Positions 41,301 to 49,437 of a stretch of DNA of 64,000 nt are shown here, piece after piece (positions within the stretch are counted from its first letter, which is position 1; every line of letters begins with the position of its first letter). The translations under genes were made by a program, and so were the position numbers. The DNA comes from Stentor roeselii. Lineage: Eukaryota; Ciliophora; Heterotrichea; Heterotrichida; Stentoridae. The DNA lies in the NCBI GenBank assembly GCA_006503475.1, contig RSEH01000145.1, positions 57,207-121,206 of the forward strand. Direction: 5' to 3'. Below the pieces are notes generated by a model. That model was given only the letters and a program-made list of their open reading frames with translations. It had not been told where the DNA came from and searched no databases.

Positions 41301-44300
41301 AAAATTCTTCTATTAACCTAAAGTTTGTAGAAGTCAAAAAGGTAAATGAATAGTTGTTTTTCAAAGATTCATCTAGTCGCTCTTCAATATTGTCTAAAGT
41401 TTGTTGAAGGACATTATTATATTCTAAAAAATTTTCTAAATTTTTACCATCATAATGAATACAAAAACTGGTTGATGGAAATGAAACTCCCAAAGTTAAA
41501 GCTCTTCTATGTTTTTGGGAAATTTCTTCAAGATTATCAACAAAACTAATAAAATTAGAAAAATTTTCATTTTGTATTTGAATTGGATCAGAGGCCAAAG
41601 GTTTTTTTTCTAGCAAGACCTTTTCTTTCATGTCTACCAATTGAAATAATTCAAATTTATCTTCTTCTGATAATATTTTGATATAATGAATTTGTTTTTC
41701 CAACCAAAATTCTACATTTGAGCCTTTGCAAATGCTTGAAATTTTATTTTTCAAGTAAATTTCTTTATCAAAATTCCTGGAAATTAAATCTTTGAAATTT
41801 TTGAAAAATGGTTCATTGGTTTCAAGCATTTTTGTTATTTTTAAATTTTCTTCTGTGCTTCTCTGAAGTCTTGATTTTAAAGTTTCAAAATTTAAACTTT
41901 CTGAAGAAATTTCTAAAAATGTATTTCTTATGATTTTGAATTCAATGACTATTTCTGGAGTTAAATCAATGTTCATTTTCGGTATTATCCCATCATTATA
42001 TTTATCATCTTTTCTTATTATTTCATCATTTAGTTCAATTATAAGCTCTTCAAAAATATTTGAATCTGAAAGTTCTTTAGTGCTGAGAAGATAACTGATC
42101 AAATCTGAATGCTTATCCAATGCATCAATAAAAATGTAGTAAGCTTTCTTGTCTTCGTTTTCTGTGAAATCAGTCAAGATTTGCTCTAGTTCAAAGATTT
42201 TAAGAAATTTTTTAAACGAAAGACTACCACACTCTGAAATAAGTGAAGCAGACACTTTACATTTTTCAATTAATTGCTTTTCAACCTTGAAGAAACCTCG
42301 GCAACTTGATATAGAAATGCAAGCTTTTTCGAAGTAATCTTTTATTTTAAGATTATCAAATATTTTCTTTATGAATACAGGTAAATCCAAATTCATTTCT
42401 TTTTGAAGTCTTATAAGATCTTCATAATTGTCAAAAATACTCAAAAATGATAAAAAATCTGAAAGCTTTGAATCAAGAGTTGAACTTGAGAGTTGTTTGC
42501 AATTTTTTTCAAGGTTTTCATATTCAGATTCAATCAGAATTTCAATTTCATCAAGATTAACATTTTTACTTGAAGTGAATTTTTGAATCATTATTTTTTC
42601 AATTTTAGAGAAGCATCTAAGGTTTATTAGTTTTAATGATGGTGAGATTAATTTTTGATATTTTTCGGGAATTTTATAATATATGAAACTTTTTATTTCT
42701 AGTTGAGAGGTCAGGTTTTTAAACTCATGTAAATAATTTTTATCTGTTTTAATAAAATTGTTTTGCAAAAATTCAAATAATTTTCTTATGTTTTCAAATT
42801 GTGTTTTAACTTTCAAATAATCATCACGTAATTGGAGAATCAGATTTTTTTCAGTTGATTTAGGCTTGAAATTGATTAAATAAAAATCAAAGTAAGTTGA
42901 TATCTTATTAAAATAGTTTTCTTCGAGAAGGTTTTTGATATATTTAACTAGAATACTCTTATCTTCTAATTTCATAAAAAATTTCTTCACATTATCAAAA
43001 AGGGCTTTTTCAACATTGCAAAAATCTCTGATTTTATTTTCATTCAGATTTTTTATTTGAATGTTGCAAAGAAGTATAAATAGCTCATTTTTTGCTTCTA
43101 TTTTGTAAAATTCATTTTCTAATTCATTACCTGTTGGTACTGGATACACTGATGCGATACTATAAATTATAATGTCACCGATTTCACTGTCTTTTATTTC
43201 TTTATTCAGACATGTAAAAAATTTGAATTGAGTTTGATAATTATAAATTGTAATAGATTCCATAACTTGTTTCTTATAGTTCTCAAATAATTCCTGGAAT
43301 TTGATAAATTCATAAAAAAAGTTTATATGAGAAAAAATATCAGATTCTTTTTTATCAATTTTTATATTTTCAAACATTCTCTTATCTGTAAGAGCATCAC
43401 AAACATTTTGAATCAGTTTTGAGAAGATTGATCGATTATTTAACTCTCTCATCATTTCTTTTATCAGATCTATATTTTTATCTTTAAAATAGTATACCCA
43501 ATTGGTTATGTATTTACCTAATAAATCGAGATATGATACCGAATTCGTTTGAGCGATATTTTCAAAAATATTTATAAAAAATTGATAAAAGCTAATCTCA
43601 AAGCATTTAGTTAATAATAACTCTTGGAATATTTTTATTTTTGTTTCTAGTTTTAATACAATGTTCTTAAAAAATATATTTTCATTATCATTAATCAAGC
43701 TTTCAAGAAAAGTTATTTTTCTATCTTGAACGCTATTTTTTATTGACTTTGAGATAATTTCGAAAATCTGGTCATTTAGTTCTTTAGATAGTTCTAAAAG
43801 TTTTTTTGAATCCTTAATATTTGTCAGTATTTCGTTTAAATCCTTCAAATTCATATTTATAACATTTTGTTTTTTATTGCAATTTAAAATTCTATTTTTA
43901 ATAATTCTAAAAGCCCTATTGTCTTCATTCATTAAAGCATATGATTTAAGCATCGCAAGGAAATCACTTGATTTCATAATAATAACTAATAGGATTTCAT
44001 TTGTTTTTGAAATTTCATTTGCAATCAAAACTTCTTCAATAAAAGCAAGGTTTCTATTATAGGTTAAACTAGTATCTTCTATCAAAAGTTTACAAATTTG
44101 AATTTTAAATTGTTCTTTATAGTTTTCTTCAGTTAGAATTTTGATTATAGTTTCAAGTTTTTCTATTATTTCCTGGTCTTGAAAATTTGAAAATTTTATG
44201 AACAACTGAGTAAAATATTGAAATAAATCAACGCTATAGTTTTTAGATTGAATTTTTCGAATGTTACTTGAAAATTTTTGGAGATGTTCTAAAATTATCA

Positions 44301-45975
44301 GCTTGTAATTTGATTCTAAATTTTTTATTTCAAAATAAGTAGATAAAACAAGGAAAACAACATCATCTTCGTAATTTGAGATTTCATCAAGAAATTTTTT
44401 ATAATAATTTATTAATTTGTCTGTTTGCATTTTAGTTGAGACCACAAGGGATCCCATTAAGTGCATTAAGTTATTATCAGCGATAAACATTACAAAAAAT
44501 TTAAAGCTTTCATAATCGAAAATGTTGCTTTTAATTAAATTTTTTGGAAAAAATAATGCTGCACCGCCTTTGTATTGAGCATTTATACTTTCTTCGATAT
44601 CCAATCCTTTTATTTTAATCTTGAAACTAGTGTTAGGGATTAGTAAAACTTCAGAATTAAAGATTGAAAAGTTAGGTAAACCTTTATAATTTAACTTTTT
44701 AAGATCTTGTTCTTTTTCATCAATAATAATCCTTACTAATTGTATATCTTGGGATTGATGAGCAGCTAAAAATATTTTAAGTGGTTCTGAATTGTAAGTG
44801 TAATCGTCTAAACTATTAAAAAAGAATTTGCCATATGCTTCATCAATCACTGATATTATAGGAGGAATTTTCTTATTCTTATGATGATTTTCAATTTCAT
44901 TATTCATAAGCTGTATATTTTCCGGTATTTTTTTTATTATTGTATCAGTAATGAATTCTGCTCTGTAATTAAATACATTTTTTGTGATTCCACTTTCTAG
45001 ATTTGAGAAAGAATCACATGATATATATATACAGAGAGCAATTTTAGAATTTATTTTTTTATATTTAATAACCATGATATATGGATATGAATCATAACGT
45101 TTTATCTTAAAATTGAAATTTGATTTATTAAGAAGTATAGCACAGTATATGTCAACAATATTTAAAGATTCTTTATAAAAATCATTTTTTAGAATTTTAT
45201 AGGCTGCATTTGAGCAAGAAATATTGACATCTAAACCATATGATTCGAAAGGATTTAAATTTATAACTTTAAGCTGGTTTTCACTATATTCATAATTTCT
45301 GTCTTTTCCCTTTTTTGACTGAAGCCCTAGGTAGTATATTAAAAATACTTTAGGAGAATCAATGTTTATGCCCTCAACTTTCCAAAACTCCTGAATAAAG
45401 AGCCTATGTTCAGTAATTAAGCCCTTTATAATTCTTTTTAATTCAGGAATCACTGTCTCTTGTTTTTTAGGTTTAATCGAATCAGTTTTCTCTTTAGCTT
45501 GTTTCATAAACATAATCCCTGAATTTTTAAACATGCTCTTAACAGAATGATAATTTGAGTCTATAAAGAATCCAATTAAAACAACACAAAGAATTTCTTG
45601 TTTCGGGTTTGAACATTTGATTGATCCAGCATAACAAAGTATTGAATACTGAGAATTTGATAATTTGATTTTTATTTTATAATAATGCCTGTGATGAATT
45701 TTAGTTTTGTTGAAATCACCGTCTAAAAGTTTGACGATTTCTTGGATGAAGACTCTTGGAGATAATTCTATTACATTAGCCAATGTTATTTCAAAGCTTT
45801 TGAGGACTTTTAATTTATATTTAAAATCGAGATATTGGTCATTCATTAAATTTTCCAAACCATTGTTTTCTAAATATTCTCTGAATATAAGACATGATCG
45901 ATCGTTATCAGGTGTTAATGAAAGACTTTCTAAGATTTGCTTAGTTTTTTGTTTCGGATTAATTTTTTTGGCCAT
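32308..45975 (-). CDS. Giant RNF213-like AAA+ protein without visible RING
   Basis: 4555 aa in one uninterrupted 13.7-kb exon. RNF213 (mysterin) is a dynein-like AAA+ ubiquitin ligase. Matches here: first active AAA with Walker A MGESGCGKT (about 2210-2220) and Walker B FFDEFN (about 2275); second AAA with CGKPGSSKS (about 2546) and LFDEVGLAELSVHNPLKVIH (about 2619), an RNF213 hallmark; a third AAA-like module starting ILVGSQFELD (about 2838) with SLYDLLNQNFIVKGDKKY and LDPPFLNRFEKYQLNLN, as in the RNF213 inactive AAA. No RING Cys/His cluster or RZ finger is seen downstream, so the ligase part seems absent. Long helical arms flank the core. More AT-rich than the left-hand genes. Function could be a motor-like scaffold or antimicrobial factor; unproven. 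Confidence 0.85.
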   Translation of the reverse strand: MAKKINPKQKTKQILESLSLTPDNDRSCLIFREYLENNGLENLMNDQYLDFKYKLKVLKSFEITLANVIELSPRVFIQEIVKLLDGDFNKTKIHHRHYYKIKIKLSNSQYSILCYAGSIKCSNPKQEILCVVLIGFFIDSNYHSVKSMFKNSGIMFMKQAKEKTDSIKPKKQETVIPELKRIIKGLITEHRLFIQEFWKVEGINIDSPKVFLIYYLGLQSKKGKDRNYEYSENQLKVINLNPFESYGLDVNISCSNAAYKILKNDFYKESLNIVDIYCAILLNKSNFNFKIKRYDSYPYIMVIKYKKINSKIALCIYISCDSFSNLESGITKNVFNYRAEFITDTIIKKIPENIQLMNNEIENHHKNKKIPPIISVIDEAYGKFFFNSLDDYTYNSEPLKIFLAAHQSQDIQLVRIIIDEKEQDLKKLNYKGLPNFSIFNSEVLLIPNTSFKIKIKGLDIEESINAQYKGGAALFFPKNLIKSNIFDYESFKFFVMFIADNNLMHLMGSLVVSTKMQTDKLINYYKKFLDEISNYEDDVVFLVLSTYFEIKNLESNYKLIILEHLQKFSSNIRKIQSKNYSVDLFQYFTQLFIKFSNFQDQEIIEKLETIIKILTEENYKEQFKIQICKLLIEDTSLTYNRNLAFIEEVLIANEISKTNEILLVIIMKSSDFLAMLKSYALMNEDNRAFRIIKNRILNCNKKQNVINMNLKDLNEILTNIKDSKKLLELSKELNDQIFEIISKSIKNSVQDRKITFLESLINDNENIFFKNIVLKLETKIKIFQELLLTKCFEISFYQFFINIFENIAQTNSVSYLDLLGKYITNWVYYFKDKNIDLIKEMMRELNNRSIFSKLIQNVCDALTDKRMFENIKIDKKESDIFSHINFFYEFIKFQELFENYKKQVMESITIYNYQTQFKFFTCLNKEIKDSEIGDIIIYSIASVYPVPTGNELENEFYKIEAKNELFILLCNIQIKNLNENKIRDFCNVEKALFDNVKKFFMKLEDKSILVKYIKNLLEENYFNKISTYFDFYLINFKPKSTEKNLILQLRDDYLKVKTQFENIRKLFEFLQNNFIKTDKNYLHEFKNLTSQLEIKSFIYYKIPEKYQKLISPSLKLINLRCFSKIEKIMIQKFTSSKNVNLDEIEILIESEYENLEKNCKQLSSSTLDSKLSDFLSFLSIFDNYEDLIRLQKEMNLDLPVFIKKIFDNLKIKDYFEKACISISSCRGFFKVEKQLIEKCKVSASLISECGSLSFKKFLKIFELEQILTDFTENEDKKAYYIFIDALDKHSDLISYLLSTKELSDSNIFEELIIELNDEIIRKDDKYNDGIIPKMNIDLTPEIVIEFKIIRNTFLEISSESLNFETLKSRLQRSTEENLKITKMLETNEPFFKNFKDLISRNFDKEIYLKNKISSICKGSNVEFWLEKQIHYIKILSEEDKFELFQLVDMKEKVLLEKKPLASDPIQIQNENFSNFISFVDNLEEISQKHRRALTLGVSFPSTSFCIHYDGKNLENFLEYNNVLQQTLDNIEERLDESLKNNYSFTFLTSTNFRLIEEFLVDENNKSNAHLNLISLTTFINPSSTKNKSMWNELYNLRLNFKSFNQKNKKNQTILNSCDINLNFNELSSLIFNQFMIKLDFIQKFLIIVSKNQEIITNESNNSGIFECKTDDTKMALISIFLKFSITLPFCNQFFQCRSSTEWIDLKTFMFRCFHSPISQLFALLEPENLEFSIQKKLIDFLSKLYEEQLMKPISLYIITSVSSNPLSDYLRNCSKSLKEYQNTETIDSAKMRKIVPGLSEISSFYSTRPGTGKSSLIKNTQVGELFYFELRISGNFNEKVLKLMLDIESFCKPCLYHIVLAVTENNKYVYDFLYYFIVFRCVFIKETAFFIHLNSKICIEIEDVKNFEKISGFFPLLKFINTVEVDFKDLESKLQIDSKMENVSRIKYLLLKQKLDDKTLDIPIEKHILASTILNDIISQEQEILNNFYQINQYFSILDFIFSNFRNSIYNTDTCSALIEELEKSKQTDLSIYLKNQKTLIVTEIFKTIKNFCSRLENPDNENEDEDPEICKKWKEVYILFIYFNSSGSLFVLTDDDKKYPEDLKVISTIQSAYVQDTIESQKLSHFSRFFKNLRGFDYSKLKVEITNKQFKYKTIEKNHDSLISNLIEIADKPMSILSSTKNFDEFKNYVLTLDNLIKMVLIYIRSKAGLPIIIMGESGCGKTALIKYFVINILQQKFLNYSINAGTDLKMVDKYIKEIKTESEILKNSKNGEISRLWVFFDEFNTSECVSYFSQILIEKRFKNEDLPSNIIWVGACNPCKLKKEKEDDFAIPKSNHSVKQNIKNLVHNVKKLPLKILEHIWDFGSIEKDHLMLYISSITEKIFTSVTEKTSFLNCIKGKSTQMIFSAHEFHLENEGGSSVSLRDVSRFTDLSLWFYNYRNFFFTEASNTSSDILDSNIFKSCILAFIHCYYLRISSTDLRKTFLEKSAKIIETDSNFLLNIMKNAQSFLMDQMEEQEGIAKNSAIKENIYSIIPCICNKIPVFICGKPGSSKSLAAGYVFSSMKGKDSKSKFFQELPELFQIYYQGSHSSTSKEIENIFKKAEDCNFRYKKENLNKIPVILFDEVGLAELSVHNPLKVIHKYLEHENKNFGFIAISNWKMDASKMNRTLYLNRIVPECDELQDIAENVYNSFKIFNQPNEVDIVRRSAKIYYLILESFKNNKNFRNFYGLRDFYGTIKYMCKAFKNNKRKNYQKIILKAFFHNFGGTLGIYKKLVDDYFKNIFQEFSLNEDEIPKTLELIGWSLADRDSRFIMAISNSDVALFLLKNHVQRSTSTLTILVGSQFELDKQSDQHLSKKISEISTYISKDTTLILTGLERVYPSLYDLLNQNFIVKGDKKYCKITIGANCNHGSHVNDNLKIIIVEDDTEKHLLSLDPPFLNRFEKYQLNLNEIMTQFQKDHAEDHESLIKTLYSSRQEGINITQEIVFPICDPLNLKFMSLNPNCSILGECRCIDIILKNSSADINYMLNDDSNKTKRLIEKIQQFHQTTFFEDLEIILKESSEKCSKLLALTYDPEELRNEYFDKIGISRKIVDFSREQVLKTEINLFFKEHKKIFVLEIDFNNNHGFLFQVISILDCFINEYIKEGKVVVILVRLSRNDSERHKLIYEPSWVSKMYDSLNRRRSSYIDLSVKYSQELILNEPDYEKKLRNEIISLIKQSFFCIKFNKSTFKFNFEKHRKFIIEQFGSNDQLCSYFCKKVFLILEKRLSKKEKGNLIENLLFQNNSIKMEAKNTFHALELIKMNELLNCVSILVLNLEYYCSFTSICKLFSDDFSRIIDPVIDKIIEESNENSFSFQLYQNNVTVLDHLHFPFIKRLHFKSLTLLSTEEDHSINSFRQNLSEFFNIFSEIEKKDLIKDLISDYFEVICEEVNFKYEKNSLIEIIIAHLMSIKDIVKIISVINSKKETILCILRVAEIFGLSLENIGKFNIFDAKTKFMYFETDELFKKYQENNTWEALIELIISIIVSQCILDINFLFKKDRSIAMSLFELLERISKNERINEIHLKNLNYIYELLSINTIKNHFLNIISTLKAYNILANISTLTEINNILFGDLKRFNNHHKFIFLTYFLTLKLKPEIIENAPILYSLPQTGKIIYSVDILNWVLEYTQINVKLNVFNDENQIFTQLTYLIQEKNTFMKNLEKAIKSSINFKFMFMNQLNQISFFNLQKISNSKRLLIDSSTFFIQNVKSCKKLLEANDESIPEIFEIIKLLKLKETLEIFLYISENLSNSGENSEYLNAVEELFNLKSWKDLIYSFLFRRLNNQPSILQNQLKNKDELNKMHHQINQITEIIYFKPLVIFEYNRNEGINSIINRILELEAIINNRTTSDVYIEENFKIFLNLRNISISIQNLYDLLQVIKYNFDAVDFYFILYSIMFVYSSQLMNLKPIILEKFKYTSICSYFKNHIFLVSRLITIGVNQTLQNELLEEMKIKITELKTRNPCISIPIIFMFLLNELIKIVINNQTIQEALMLMNDENYQISLLHPKIENYSFCVIEAFNNRERLSYEKLLKYYFSTCLVNTKSLFTPNFYRRTLQQSDFINQFDKGLYPCVKVFLDYEAEISALNKLSSIIIFSNHLLRIFSFKLTRLGAKEKKIKEFFSNHSDTETLFQKFETSLKFITSNMEKMTLVGKKPDITILRSLDQNFTLNYFLVDENKNDQGIHLSNLLKYMREVHNEFALLIRKIKKEKNSESLDMKRYKIQGIYNSKINYSKHTIRSIYQNFSINDPSSLYFETFYDFETLENSLLKLFSIDKLLETGDLDTIQYLNEIFNSSSKHKDLVQELRIKGYSEKLDENSKKQLIDSLKKIKDKNEILKVVFQVMVYLKQMDCDTFKSFSLEKIIVGDSGIRETLPNFIKNNQIIKSLEVRTIVTFLEIIEESFSGDLNAWIIEGCKKESIKEEYIQKFFKNYNENIHPSIGEIKLALKRVMLRNLNSEIDISEPILGYFENKSIWEYSEKKIEQVEKMLDDCLSAEMPIENIYAFYKRLSSKY

Positions 45976-47420
45976 ATTTATATGTCTATATTTTATACTT
46001 AAATAAACATAGACTTAAAATAGTTAAATTGTAAATGGAAGCCTTATTTTTAAGCTTCAAGAATGGGGATTTTTAGCAGGAGGATATATCGGTAATATCT
46101 AAATTAATAAACTTTGGAAATTTTGCTTCTTCGACCATCGTATGTCCAGATAAAGCTAGCCTTAGGGACAAGCTAATGAAAATACTTAATTTCGTTTGTA
46201 ATAGTTTTGAAGCTGAAATATTTTGTTTATCGCACCTCGTAAGAGACTAAACTTAAAGATGGATTTCTTCTGCTTGACTTGTCTGGGTCATTAGCCATAC
46301 TATACCTCTCACTGATCAAGCAACCTTTAAATGGAAACATTGTTGAGAATCGATAATGCTCATCTCTTATTTGAATGAAGTACCATCCATGCTAAGAGAG
46401 TCATTTTTAATAGTTCGCTTTTCATATTCATCTGGTAGATAAATTATTCTCACCTTTTTCAAATGATTGCAAAAAATGTATAATTTTACCTTAATTATAA
46501 TTTTTGATGCTCCCTTGAATCTAATAAAAACATAAGACGAATTTTATGATGAGACTGCATTAATAATCTCTAAATAAAATATTTGGTCACTCCCTAATAC
46601 TCCATTCTTAATATATGTACTCAGTATAAAAGTCCTTTTATATTCTTCATCGTTCTTATAATTTACTCACTTGATTCAATCCTCGCATTTTTGTTGTCTC
46701 AAGGTTCTGAACACGCTCTATCTAGATGGTACGACCTTCTGCAGAGATTAAGACAAATCAGTATAAAAATCAAACATCAATCCTAAACAGCTACTAAATT
46801 TCAAATTAAATCTTAGTTTCAGTAAAATCACTACTAGCTTCATTACTAATAAAGGAAAATAAGGCATTCCTGTCTGCTTAAACAAAATAAAGCAAATGAA
46901 CAAACTATTTTATTATCTAATCTTCAACTGTAAAGAGGATGGGTGAGTTTGTTTGGAATATTGAGGAAATAAGACTGGAGTTCAAGTTCAATAACGGCAA
47001 GGTATCAATAATTTCTTGTATAGTTCGAATGATTCAAAGTAACTAGCTTATATTATACTTTTGGCTAATAAGAAAAATTTTATGATAAAGGTCGAAATTC
47101 AGATGCTTTCAAATATAATTTTGTTTATTTTAAACGAATTTAGGTGTTGTGAGAATGTTGATTACGAAAATAATACAGAGAACAATGAGTAATCTCAATT
47201 CATTCTTGATTAGGCATTAAAATCCAACAATTCCTAAATAATTTTTTAAATTGAGTCTTTAAGTAGGTTAAAGTCCCATGTTGCTCATAATAACCCCTTT
47301 TCTTTAAATTTCCTAAAAAATTTCCTATATTTAATAATAATTCTTATTTCCTGAAATCCCCAAAATTTCAGCGATGTTTCTAAATCCCTTCTAAACTATC
47401 CATTAAATACTCCAATAAAT
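45976..47420. other. Gene-free tract with one relic
   Basis: Divergent spacer between the RNF213-like gene and the dehydrogenase. The first 500 bp hold the plus-strand relic listed at 46035. The remaining ~900 bp show no recognisable feature. Confidence 0.5.
46035..46480 (+). pseudogene. Relic of an unidentified, possibly GAF-like gene
   Basis: From an ATG at 46035 one frame reads MEALFLSFKNGDF, a TAG (46074-46076), then coding-like sequence including LRDKLMKILNFVCNSFEAE and IFCLSHLV. It continues one frame over as LLLDLSGSLAILYLSLIKQP and NGNIVENR. The order helix, hydrophobic strand and N-G-x-x-V-E-N loosely recalls a GAF domain start. Stop and frame change are not explained by a 15-16-nt intron. 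Confidence 0.35.
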
Positions 47421-48131
47421 ATGCAAAAGGTAGCAATAGTAACAGGGTCTTCTTCTGGATTAGGTCTAAAGACAGCAGTTCTTTTGCTTTCAAAAAATTT
47501 TTTAGTATTTGCTTGGGACCTGAATCCGACTGCTCTTGATTCTCCATCATTGAAATCCCAGATAGTTGATGTGACAGACACGAAATCCATTTCTTCAGCT
47601 CTTTCAATCGTCCTTCAGTCCACATCAAAGATCGATGTGCTGGTCAATGCGGCAGGAATATCGAAGCTAATCCCGACTATTTCTCGTTCTACGGTCCATT
47701 CTCTTGCTGCTTTTGAAAAGGTTATAAAGATCAACCTTATTGGGACTTTTGATGTAACCAGACAAGTCTCCATGCATATGACTGGAGGAGTTGTTGTTTT
47801 GGTCTCCAGTATCAATGCTTATCAAGCTTTTAAATATCTGACAGCGTACGGAGCTAGCAAAGGGGCTGTTGCTTCTATGGCCATGCCTATGTCGAGGGAC
47901 TTGTCTTATAAAGGAATAAGGGTTGTTAGTATATGTCCTGGAGCATTTGAAACTCCCATGACTCAGTTTATACAACCTGAAATAAAATCTCAATCTCTCA
48001 AAGCAATTCCAAGTGGAAGATTCGGAAAGCCTGAAGAATTTGCCCATGCAGTCTGGTTTGTAGTTGAAAATGAATACTTGAATGGGTGCAACTTAGACTT
48101 AAATGGAGGACTAGTTAATCCTAATATCTAG
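47421..48131 (+). CDS. Short-chain dehydrogenase/reductase (SDR)
   Basis: 236 aa, classical SDR. Cofactor loop TGSSSGLG at 8-15, Asp33 at the end of strand 2 (FAWDL), which favours NAD(H), NAAG at 76-79, catalytic Ser129/130, Tyr143 and Lys147 (YGASK), and PGAFETPM after strand 6. Short and compact, near the HSD17B10/FabG group, but the substrate cannot be told. No targeting signal: the Rossmann strand starts at residue 3. GC content exceeds the surroundings, and it is a lone intact gene between gene-free tracts. Confidence 0.88.
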   Translation: MQKVAIVTGSSSGLGLKTAVLLLSKNFLVFAWDLNPTALDSPSLKSQIVDVTDTKSISSALSIVLQSTSKIDVLVNAAGISKLIPTISRSTVHSLAAFEKVIKINLIGTFDVTRQVSMHMTGGVVVLVSSINAYQAFKYLTAYGASKGAVASMAMPMSRDLSYKGIRVVSICPGAFETPMTQFIQPEIKSQSLKAIPSGRFGKPEEFAHAVWFVVENEYLNGCNLDLNGGLVNPNI

Positions 48132-49437
48132 ATATAAAACTATAGTAATTTGTCGAAGTTTAGACATCAGCTGGTATACAAAGTAGATAAAACGTTTCTC
48201 AAATAGAAAAATCCAGAAAGCCAGGAAGAACTGCCAAAAAGATAAAAATATTATTAACAATTTGAAGTAAGTAGTAAATAAAAAAAATTTTTGTACTAGT
48301 CTAGAGCCTTGGCTTATCCTTTACGGTCTTAAAGCCTAAGGAATTAATATTCAAACCAAATGATATCAAAATAGTTAATCCAGATCTAAATCCAAGATTT
48401 AATAATAAAAAGTATTTTACGACCAAATAAAATAACTCAAGACACTGCACTAAATAGCCATCATCCTTATCATTAAATCTGACTCCATTCTGTGAACTCC
48501 AACAAAAATCCAAAAAGAAATGCTTTTTCCTATAAATATTTTAAAATCCTACTCCAAAACAACTCATATTATAAGCGCTTGTTGTTCTCCAGCTGAATAT
48601 ATGTTAAAGACTTAAAGCAGAGTGAGGGGTCAGGTCTTAATCAAATTTGAATATGCCATAATCGGTACACTAACAACGATAATATTTTGCATTAAAAATC
48701 AACTTCGATTAATATATTTAGCAACTAATAATTGACAGCCGAATTTCAATTATTTTCAGGGTGTAATTCATGTAAAGGAAAAAGAGTGTAAGTGTTTATT
48801 CGTGATTAGGAGTAATGAAAATGCACAAATAGTAGTCTCTATAAGTGATTGAATTATGGTTAAGTGATATCTGATAGCAATTCTACTTTAAGATATTATT
48901 TACCGTAGATCTAGATACTTAAACTTGCATATTTAAACATGCTCACATCGTTTGCGCCGTCAACTAGTGGCATAGTTTTTCTAGGTCTAATGTTTTGATG
49001 AGCTTAACAAACTAAATTTTTAGTTAGATACATTTAACATTCAATAATTTACTTCCATATGGAGAATAGCTTGAAAAAATTATAAATTTAATATTTGATT
49101 GATTAAGCTATGATAAAGTATATCTTAATAAAGTGATTCATAGGGCTGCTTGCTTTATCATTAAATCAATTAAAAGTATCTTAGAATGAAATCAACAAAA
49201 GAGTAAGGAATAATATTTGAGTTTTAATAAATTATATTAACAATAAACTAAAATTCTATCAATAAATTGAATATATTTAAATTTAATCAAAAAGACCAAT
49301 AAAAATATTTTTTGAATAAAAATTGCAGTCTTGATTTGAAAATGAATTGAATCACCATATCTTAAAAAGTTATACTTAGAGACGATTACAATTCACAAAT
49401 CAAAAATATCGATATTCTCTATCTAATTACATTATTC
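48132..49437. other. Gene-free tract, faint coding-like remnant
   Basis: AT-rich. Near 48590-48880 on the plus strand one frame reads coding-like (VLIKFEYAIIGTLTTIIFCI, then VIHVKEKECKCLFVIRSNE) with stops between; family unknown and possibly chance. The rest shows nothing. Confidence 0.4.

Noticed and set aside
48301-48513. Minus-strand 70-codon ORF
   Set aside because: Isolated, low-complexity hydrophobic, no recognisable family.
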